Positions 32,702 to 38,412 of a stretch of DNA of 38,412 nucleotides are shown in pieces. The notes under the pieces are model-generated. The model ran no database searches. It was not told the DNA's origin and saw nothing but the letters and a program-made list of their open reading frames with translations. The translations under genes and the position numbers were made by a program. Each line of letters starts with the position of its first letter. Positions within the stretch are counted from its first letter, which is position 1. The stretch comes from Candidatus Zixiibacteriota bacterium (GTDB lineage: Bacteria; Zixibacteria; MSB-5A5; GN15; FEB-12), in contig JAJRQO010000016.1 of the NCBI GenBank assembly GCA_024280215.1, positions 1 to 38,412 of the forward strand, given 5' to 3'.

Positions 32702-35302
32702 CTATTTGATAAATGATTGAGCCATCTCAAAGAGCTTCGATGGGTCAGTATCATTTTCAACAGAGCCTTGTGCAAAGTTTGGTTTACCACCACCTCGTCC
32801 TCCAAATTTTGAAAGAAGTTCCTTAGTGATTTTTCCAATATGAATTTGTTTATCTACTGCCGCCGATGATGCCGCAGCGATATATGTCATTTTTCCACCG
32901 ACAAGGCCTAAACCAATAGCAAAGACTGGTGTTGCCATCTCTTTTTTAGAATCTATCCATGCTGTCATAATATCTCGGTCGGTCTCATCAAAGTAATGCG
33001 TCGAAAATGTTATCTCACCAACAACCGTATCAGTCCCCACTGAGCTTCCGCCACCTGAGAACATATCGGCTTTAACTTTTTTAAGTTCTTTTTGCAATAA
33101 GATATTTTGTTCTTTTAATTGTTCAACACCAGCCAATGAATCTGCTTCAGGACGATTGACAATAGTAGCAACCTGTTTGCGGAATGACTTGGCATCCATC
33201 ATATATGAAAGAGCTTCAGTTCCTGTGATTGCTTCAATACGTCTAACACCTGAGGCGATACCAGTCTCGAGGGTGATAAAAAATGAACCGATTTGTGAAA
33301 TGTTTTCAACATGAGTTCCGCCGCAAAGTTCTTTAGAGAAGTCTCCGATAGTAACTACTCGTACATCGTTAGAGTATTTTTCACCAAAGAGTGCCATCGC
33401 ACCTGTTGCTTTCGCCTGTTCCAAATTCATTACTTCAGTTGCAACAGTAACAGATTTCAGAATTTCATTATTTACAATTGTTTCGACTTTTCGAATTTCA
33501 TCATCGGTCATTGGTTGATGATGTGAAAAGTCAAACCGCATTCTATCTGCTCCGACATAGGAACCCGACTGTTTAATATGCGGTCCTAAGACAGAACGTA
33601 ATGCAGCTTGAGTAAGATGAGTAACAGTATGGTTTCGTTGAATCGCCATACGTCGTTCAGCATTCACTTCAGTGCTAATTATAGTACCATCCTGCAGATT
33701 TGAGATATCACCTTTTTCGACAATACATTCATGCACAATCATACCTTTGTAGGCATGTAGATTTTTTACGGTGAGGGATACGTCGCTTGTATAAAGCGTT
33801 CCAATATCAGAAATTTGTCCGCCTGACTCAATATAGAACGGAGACTTATCTAAGATGACCGCTTCAATATTTTTATCATCACCAATTTGCAACACTTTCA
33901 AAATTTTTGATTCTGATGTATAACCGTCTCGTAAAAATTCAGTCGGAGGAAAGTCGAGATTTTCTTTATCTAAAATCGAATCTATCTTTTGGATAGCAGA
34001 ATCAAATTTACCACCTGCACGAGATTTTTCCTGTTGGTCAACCATCGCTTTGTCAAAGCCTTCTTTGTCAAGCGTCATTCCTTTTTCAGTTGCCATGATT
34101 TCAGTTAAATCATAAGGAAAACCATAAGTGTCATACAGTTTAAAGACTTCATCACCTGGGATAACTTTTGATTTTTGATCAGATGCAATCCGTTCAAAGA
34201 GTACCAACCCTTTGTCTAACGTTCTGTCAAAAGATTCTTCTTCCTGACGAACAACATTTGCAACATGCGATTCTTTTTCTCTAATTTCTGGATAGGCTTC
34301 GCCCATCTCATTGACAAGAGTCGGAATCAGTTTATGAATAAACGGTTCATCGGCACCAAGTAGACGTCCATGACGGACAGCACGACGTAAAATCCGTCTA
34401 AGGACATAGCCTTGACCTTCATTGGAGATTCCAGCACCATCGGTGATAGCAAATGTTAAGGCACGCAAATGGTCGGCGACCACATGAAACGATGGTTTCA
34501 AGTCACCTTCATATTTTGATTTTGTAATTTCGGAAATCGCTTCGATGAGATGTTGGAAGAGGTCGATGTTGTAATTTGTGTCACCACCTTGCATCAAAGC
34601 AGCGAGACGTTCAAGCCCAGCTCCCGTATCAACCGATGGGTTTGGCAGGTCAATGACTCCGTCAGGAGTTTGGTCGTACTGCATGAAGACAAGGTTCCAA
34701 ATTTCTACAAAACGGTCAGTCTCTCCATTAACAACATGTTCGCCACCAACTCCATATTTTTCGCCACGGTCAAAATGAATTTCGGAGCAAGGTCCACACG
34801 GACCAAGGTTTCCCATTGTCCAGTAGTTATCTTTTTTACCAAACCGAAGGATACGGCCATCTTTGAGTTCAGGAGCAATTTTGCCCCATAGTTCAAACGC
34901 TTCATCATCGGTTTCATACACTGACGCATATAATTTATCTTTAGGAAGTTTGAGCTCTTTGGTTATCCATTCCCATGCGTAGTATATTGCTTCTTCTTTG
35001 AAGTAATCACCAAAAGAAAAGTTACCAAGCATCTCAAAAAATGTATGGTGACGTGCGGTGAATCCGACATTATCTAAATCATTATGTTTCCCACCAGCAC
35101 GGATACACTTTTGTGCGGTAGTAGCTCGTTTGGTGTCGAGTTTCGTTTTGCCAGTGAAGACATCTTTGAACTGATTCATCCCAGCATTGGTAAACAAAAT
35201 TGTCGGGTCATCAAATGGAATTACTGGTGATGATGGCATCTCTTTATGACCATTCTTTTTGAAATAGTCTAAGAACGATCTTCGTATATCTTGAGTTTTA
35301 AT
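32702..35302 (-). CDS. alaS: Alanyl-tRNA synthetase, apparent ATT start
   Basis: Charges tRNA-Ala. Catalytic motifs: FTNAGMNQFKDVF and ARHHTFFEMLGNFSFGDYF. The editing domain has the zinc-binding HTVTHL and CGGTHV. The C-terminal C-Ala domain ends with GGRGGGKPNFAQG. The first in-frame ATG (35239) would remove the start of the catalytic domain. Twenty-one codons before it encode the family N-terminus, KTQDIRRSFLDYFKKNGHKE, beginning at ATT 35302, with an in-frame TAG two codons above and AGAGG upstream. ATT overlaps the recX stop as ATTAA, so translation is probably coupled. Full length is 866 residues. Either ATT is a genuine rare start, as in infC, or there is a base error. Confidence 0.95.
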   Translation of the reverse strand: MKTQDIRRSFLDYFKKNGHKEMPSSPVIPFDDPTILFTNAGMNQFKDVFTGKTKLDTKRATTAQKCIRAGGKHNDLDNVGFTARHHTFFEMLGNFSFGDYFKEEAIYYAWEWITKELKLPKDKLYASVYETDDEAFELWGKIAPELKDGRILRFGKKDNYWTMGNLGPCGPCSEIHFDRGEKYGVGGEHVVNGETDRFVEIWNLVFMQYDQTPDGVIDLPNPSVDTGAGLERLAALMQGGDTNYNIDLFQHLIEAISEITKSKYEGDLKPSFHVVADHLRALTFAITDGAGISNEGQGYVLRRILRRAVRHGRLLGADEPFIHKLIPTLVNEMGEAYPEIREKESHVANVVRQEEESFDRTLDKGLVLFERIASDQKSKVIPGDEVFKLYDTYGFPYDLTEIMATEKGMTLDKEGFDKAMVDQQEKSRAGGKFDSAIQKIDSILDKENLDFPPTEFLRDGYTSESKILKVLQIGDDKNIEAVILDKSPFYIESGGQISDIGTLYTSDVSLTVKNLHAYKGMIVHECIVEKGDISNLQDGTIISTEVNAERRMAIQRNHTVTHLTQAALRSVLGPHIKQSGSYVGADRMRFDFSHHQPMTDDEIRKVETIVNNEILKSVTVATEVMNLEQAKATGAMALFGEKYSNDVRVVTIGDFSKELCGGTHVENISQIGSFFITLETGIASGVRRIEAITGTEALSYMMDAKSFRKQVATIVNRPEADSLAGVEQLKEQNILLQKELKKVKADMFSGGGSSVGTDTVVGEITFSTHYFDETDRDIMTAWIDSKKEMATPVFAIGLGLVGGKMTYIAAASSAAVDKQIHIGKITKELLSKFGGRGGGKPNFAQGSVENDTDPSKLFEMAQSFIK

Positions 35303-35951
35303 TGTCTAATTCCTCTTGTTTCTTGTTGTACAACTCTTCAAATGCATCTTTTGCCTCGCCAAATGAAAACCCACGACGAGCAAGATAATTATACGACTTA
35401 TTACGAGCATCTTCAAGTGCTAATTGGTCATACATATGCCACTTTTTCTCAAGAGCGTCCATTGCAAGAGTTTGAATATCTGACGATTCAAAAACCAAAT
35501 TCGCAATACGGTCGCCTATATCTCGTGGAATCAGTTTAGTTTGTAAGTATGCCATCAAAAATGGTTTCCCACATGGTTTTCTGGCTACCAATTTTTCAGC
35601 AAGCTTATATGCATACTTCTCATCATCTATATAGCCAAGCTTTTGACATTTTGAAAGAGTTTGAGAGATTGTTTCATCAGGGAACCGTTTTTTCTGCAGT
35701 TTAATTTTCAGTTCGCCAGTCGAATGATCTCGCATTGCTAAATATTGCTTTGCTTTGTTAAACGTCTCATAGAGGGCTGCCTCAAACTCGATAATTTCAA
35801 ATTGCGATTCTGTCAACACGATTGACTCTACCAGTTGATGGGTAATGAGAAGTTCAATAGGGATATTATACACTTGTGAATTTGAAAGTGACAACTTTGC
35901 TTTGGTCTCAAACCGCTGAATAGAAATTATCTTTATCTGATTAGTACGCAT
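35298..35951 (-). CDS. recX: RecX regulatory protein
   Basis: A cytoplasmic modulator that caps RecA filaments. The 217-residue protein has an N-terminal extension of about 70 residues and then three RecX three-helix repeats: KAKQYLAMRDHSTGELKIKLQ..FPDETISQTLSKCQ, LGYIDDEKYAYKLAEKLVA, and the C-terminal RNKSYNYLARRGFSFGEAKDAFEEL. recA is not in this window; in many bacteria recX lies beside recA and alaS. It is the first gene of the minus-strand run, and its stop codon overlaps the ATT start of alaS. Confidence 0.85.
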   Translation of the reverse strand: MRTNQIKIISIQRFETKAKLSLSNSQVYNIPIELLITHQLVESIVLTESQFEIIEFEAALYETFNKAKQYLAMRDHSTGELKIKLQKKRFPDETISQTLSKCQKLGYIDDEKYAYKLAEKLVARKPCGKPFLMAYLQTKLIPRDIGDRIANLVFESSDIQTLAMDALEKKWHMYDQLALEDARNKSYNYLARRGFSFGEAKDAFEELYNKKQEELDN

Positions 35952-36041
35952 CTATATTACCCTAAATAGGTCGTCAATTAATAATTTAATAACAATCATT
36001 CAAATTTGTTAAACTTTCTCATAAAAAACAAGTAATCTATG

Positions 36042-36070
36042 TTGACAGGAATTGAATTATATAGTATTGT
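36042..36070 (+). promoter_or_regulatory. Sigma-70-type promoter of the DUF4388 operon
   Basis: Consensus TTGACA (36042-36047), 17 bp, TATTGT (36065-36070). The leader to ATG 36206 would be about 130 nt. The -10 lies inside the 11-bp inverted repeat. Confidence 0.65.
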
Positions 36071-36090
36071 TGTAGAGATAACAATACTAT
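36061..36090. promoter_or_regulatory. Perfect 11-bp inverted repeat over the promoter (candidate operator)
   Basis: ATAGTATTGTT (36061-36071) and AACAATACTAT (36080-36090) are exact complements with an 8-base spacer. The repeat covers the -10 and the expected start point, the place for a dimeric repressor. No regulator gene for it is adjacent. Confidence 0.6.
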
Positions 36091-36205
36091 GCAACCTGTT
36101 ATAAACTAAGCGGTTTTCAGTTTATTAAATTTTTACATCCTCTAACTTGTTTATGAGTATAACATAACGGGAAACGAATTAAAAGATTAAATTTCTGGAG
36201 TGACA

Positions 36206-37081
36206 ATGGATTTAGGACTTCAAGGCAATATTGAAAAATTTACGTTACCTGAGATACTACAATTGATAGCATCTGGTCGAAAATCTGGTACGCTGGGGGT
36301 GCAACAAGACGACTCTATAATTATGGTCTACTTTGACAAAGGTGATATTATCTACGGATACGGACCTCGTCAGACCTATCATCTTGGACAGCTTCTCAAA
36401 GATAAAAAAATAATCTCCGAGACTCAGCTTGAACAAGCGATTACTATTCAGGCTAAAAATCAAAATTCTAAACGTTTAGGTGAAATTTTAATTTCCAAAA
36501 AATTTATCGACCGTTCTGATTTGGAAAAAGTTGTCATCGAGCAAATCGAAGAATTGCTTTACTCCCTACTCACATGGAAAACTGGCTCGTTTAAATTTTA
36601 TGAAGATCAATTTCCAACTGAAGAAGAAATAAAAATTAAAATCTCTGTTGAAAATGTTATCCTTGAAGGTCTTCGCAGACTCGATGAAGCCAACATGGTT
36701 AAAGAAACTTTTCAATCCCTTGATGATGTTTTTGTTATTTCCGCTTCACAAGGAGGACGGACTCGTGATGTTGCTCTTGAAGCTAAAGAGTGGAATATCA
36801 TGGCGTTGGTCGATGGTTATCGCTCTATCCGTGAAGTTTGTAAAGCCTCTACCCTCGACGATAACGATGCGATTAAAAAACTTGCTCAACTCAAACTTGC
36901 GGGTATTATAACCAAAACCGTTCGCAAAGAAATCCCTATGACGTCCGAGACAAAATCTGCTGATGGCATCGAAACTATGGTTAATCGATTAGCTAATCTA
37001 TTTGAAGATTATCTTACTGAAAAAAGTCGCAATAGAATGACTGGTGATGTTGTAACTAAAACTACAATGGAGCAAAAGTGA
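36206..37081 (+). CDS. DUF4388 (PATAN-type) domain protein
   Basis: A 291-residue cytoplasmic protein. The N-terminal domain (about 1-100, LQGNIEKFTLPEILQLIASGRKSGTL, then YFDKGDIIYG) is DUF4388/PATAN, found in proteins of surface motility, pilus control and two-component signalling. A middle helical part (LGQLLKDKKIISETQLEQAI) resembles the N-terminal domain of type-II secretion/pilus ATPases (GspE_N/MshEN). The C-terminal part looks like a winged helix (DGYRSIREVCKASTLDD). I start at ATG 36206 with GGAG five bases upstream; GTG 36200 overlaps that site. First of four overlapping genes, it may act as a signalling adaptor. Confidence 0.8.
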   Translation: MDLGLQGNIEKFTLPEILQLIASGRKSGTLGVQQDDSIIMVYFDKGDIIYGYGPRQTYHLGQLLKDKKIISETQLEQAITIQAKNQNSKRLGEILISKKFIDRSDLEKVVIEQIEELLYSLLTWKTGSFKFYEDQFPTEEEIKIKISVENVILEGLRRLDEANMVKETFQSLDDVFVISASQGGRTRDVALEAKEWNIMALVDGYRSIREVCKASTLDDNDAIKKLAQLKLAGIITKTVRKEIPMTSETKSADGIETMVNRLANLFEDYLTEKSRNRMTGDVVTKTTMEQK

Positions 37082-37761
37082 GCCAGACAGCATCTTTACA
37101 ATCATTAGAATCGCTGCTTGAAACATTTTTGGATCGAGTAGTTTTTCTAAAAGAAAAAAAACTAAACGTCTTAGATGGTATCAACCGTCTCGATGATATT
37201 GGATTGCTTGCGACCAAAGGTGAAGATGTCACCGATGATATCGGAAGCTGGTTTGCTATTCATAATAAATGGTTGACCGACCGTACTCTCAAAGATGCCG
37301 AGCTTAACCGAATCACAGGAATGCTCTCGAAAATCAAGAGAGAAATTAGAATCGATGCGGATTCTTCGATGGCAGACCAGAAAATTTCATCTGAAATTGA
37401 TCGTTGGAACAATAAAAAAGAACAAACAAAGCCTATTTTAAAATTACGGAGACGCCCAGAGATTGCTCAAACACCTTCCTCTCCATTAGAACTTGATCCA
37501 CCAACCGCCGACACTATCTCATTGTTTGTCAAGCGGTTATCAAGAATGACGGCTCTGTTTATGGATTATTCCAACCAGAAAAATCATATTTTATCGGTTC
37601 TTGAAAACCTTTTAAGAAAAGCTTCATCAGAAACAGATAAAGATGCCTTGATTTTGTCGGCTTTTATCATATATTATCTCAAACAAAATGGCTATAAGGT
37701 TGAGCCTTTTGTGAAAAAATTAAAAGAAGCAGAAACTCTTTATAAGAAAGGTATGTTTTAA
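37078..37761 (+). CDS. Helical protein, unknown function
   Basis: A 227-residue protein I do not recognise. It starts at GTG overlapping the previous stop (GTGA), with GGAG upstream. Residues about 1-110 are charged, heptad-like helices (LESLLETFLDRVVFLKEKKLN). A Pro/Arg-rich linker lies near 118-140, and a second helical domain at about 145-227. There is no signal peptide, membrane segment or catalytic-looking motif. Overlaps on both sides imply that it works with the DUF4388 protein and the small TPR-like protein. Confidence 0.7.
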   Translation: MSQTASLQSLESLLETFLDRVVFLKEKKLNVLDGINRLDDIGLLATKGEDVTDDIGSWFAIHNKWLTDRTLKDAELNRITGMLSKIKREIRIDADSSMADQKISSEIDRWNNKKEQTKPILKLRRRPEIAQTPSSPLELDPPTADTISLFVKRLSRMTALFMDYSNQKNHILSVLENLLRKASSETDKDALILSAFIIYYLKQNGYKVEPFVKKLKEAETLYKKGMF

Positions 37762-37991
37762 TGCTAACTGTTGGTGAAAAAGCATACTGTGCCGCATTGC
37801 TGGCTTTAAAAAATAAAGAGTACGCCAATGCTTTAGATAGTTTTGAAAAAGCAGCTCCCTATTTTTCTACCAATAAGGAGTTTACCTTGTATTACGAAAC
37901 AACTCGATTACTTGTCGAAGTTAAACGTAATCTTGGAACGCTTGAGATAGACGAAAAATTAGAAATCGAGGAGATATTTACACATGGCTAA
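37761..37991 (+). CDS. Small TPR-like protein, unknown function
   Basis: A 76-residue protein starting at TAATG, coupled to the previous gene. Residues 5-50 look like one tetratricopeptide helix pair (AYCAALLALKNKEYANALDSFEKAAPYF) followed by another helix. This is too short for a full TPR superhelix, so it probably packs against a partner from the same operon. It overlaps the zinc-ribbon-like gene by 8 bp. Confidence 0.65.
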   Translation: MLTVGEKAYCAALLALKNKEYANALDSFEKAAPYFSTNKEFTLYYETTRLLVEVKRNLGTLEIDEKLEIEEIFTHG

Positions 37992-38172
37992 GAAACAAGC
38001 CTTCTCAGACAAAGCGAACAAAAAAGTTCATACAATCACTTGCCCAACATGTCAAACGAACTATCAGTTCATTAAATTTGTTGGTGCTAAAAAAGGTGAA
38101 AAAGGTGCTTGGAAATTTCGCAACGAAAATATCGGCGTCTGCAAATGTAACACAGCTGAAATCTACGGCTAA
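37984..38172 (+). CDS. Small zinc-ribbon-like protein, unknown function
   Basis: A 62-residue basic protein with CPTC (residues 20-23) and CKC near residues 53-55 separated by a basic stretch, a plausible degenerate zinc ribbon. Its start overlaps the TPR-like gene by 8 bp with GAGG upstream, and a strong terminator follows. It is the fourth and last gene of the DUF4388 operon. Similar short Cys-pair proteins often bind RNA or ribosomes, but nothing here proves it. Confidence 0.65.
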   Translation: MAKKQAFSDKANKKVHTITCPTCQTNYQFIKFVGAKKGEKGAWKFRNENIGVCKCNTAEIYG

Positions 38173-38196
38173 ACAAAGTTACATAACAAATTCTAA

Positions 38197-38227
38197 AACC
38201 CGTTCGCCCAAGCGAATGGGTTTTTTT
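38197..38227 (+). terminator. Rho-independent terminator of the DUF4388 operon
   Basis: AACCCGTTCGC, loop CCAA, GCGAATGGGTT (11 bp with one G-U pair) followed by a T-run. Confidence 0.9.
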
Positions 38228-38314
38228 GTGACTAATTACGGGTGACAGACATCCACATTTGCTAAACTCCAATAATACTAAAACTCGTACCTTGCGTGGT
38301 ACGAACATTTCACT

Positions 38315-38406
38315 TCGACTCTATTCGACTATTCTCGACTCACCTTAGTCGAGTTTTCATACCTCTATCTCTTTAAATAATAATGAGTTAAGGTTTCACC
38401 TCGACT
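38315..38406. repeat. Helically phased TCGACT repeats
   Basis: TCGACT at 38315, 38325 and 38335, exactly 10 bp apart. An inverted copy AGTCGA lies at 38347-38352 and a further direct copy at 38401-38406. A separate small palindrome, TCGTACC-ttgcgt-GGTACGA, lies just upstream (38285-38304). The region after the terminator runs to the window edge without a gene. Confidence 0.5.
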
Positions 38407-38412
38407 CTAACC

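Overview
The window is a low-GC bacterial chromosome segment with densely packed operons, strong AAGGAG-type ribosome binding sites and classical TTGACA/TATAAT promoters. The lineage cannot be fixed from sequence alone. A group-II geranylgeranylglyceryl-phosphate synthase, a DUF3098-like membrane protein, an archaeal/actinobacterial-type inositol-phosphate synthase and many dispersed intergenic hairpins fit an uncultured member of the FCB superphylum (Zixibacteria-, Cloacimonadota- or Marinimicrobia-like). This is an inference.

Layout. Positions 1-1948 (minus): a small protein and a large, left-truncated lipoprotein. 2071-5418 (plus): an AT-rich STAND-ATPase regulator with a C-terminal SARP/BTAD DNA-binding module. 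5628-7539 (minus): a CAT-anticodon tRNA and dihydrolipoamide dehydrogenase, whose only plausible start codon is ATA. 7695-10853 (plus): a polyamine operon (XRE-cupin regulator, SpeD, ornithine decarboxylase, SpeE) with a repeated candidate operator, followed by a class-I glutamine amidotransferase. 11680-13275: repeat-rich intergenic DNA around a two-gene operon of unknown function. 13279-16783 (minus): tRNA-Leu, trigger factor, clpP and clpX, a proteostasis unit behind one strong promoter. 16876-18127: a DinB-like protein and a TetR regulator. 18143-19744: a 140-bp palindromic repeat, a TetR-type operator, and ino1 with a histone-H1-like lysine tail. 19756-26179 (plus): tmk, ctpA, a TSUP transporter, a small membrane protein, a HAD phosphatase and a nucleotidyltransferase fused to a degenerate phosphomannomutase. 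26526-28559: a chemoreceptor. 28622-35951 (minus): recX, alaS (ATT start), GGGP synthase, gmhA, O-antigen ligase-like, DUF3098-like and GT4 glycosyltransferase, a compact run mixing housekeeping and envelope genes. 36042-38227 (plus): a DUF4388-led four-gene operon of unknown function behind a promoter carrying a perfect 11-bp inverted repeat.

How the genes work together. SpeC/SpeD/SpeE form a complete ornithine-to-spermidine route under a dedicated regulator. Trigger factor, ClpP and ClpX form the usual folding and degradation set. GmhA, the nucleotidyltransferase, the ligase-like protein and GT4 indicate heptose- or hexose-containing surface glycans. GGGP synthase and Ino1 suggest unusual ether- or inositol-containing lipids.

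Most notable: two essential-type genes with non-ATG/GTG/TTG starts, a basic tail on Ino1, an Asn in place of the catalytic Asp in ClpP, a sugar-phosphate mutase domain with every active-site signature replaced, and seven hairpins with unrelated stems but the same GTAG-type foot, as in REP elements.
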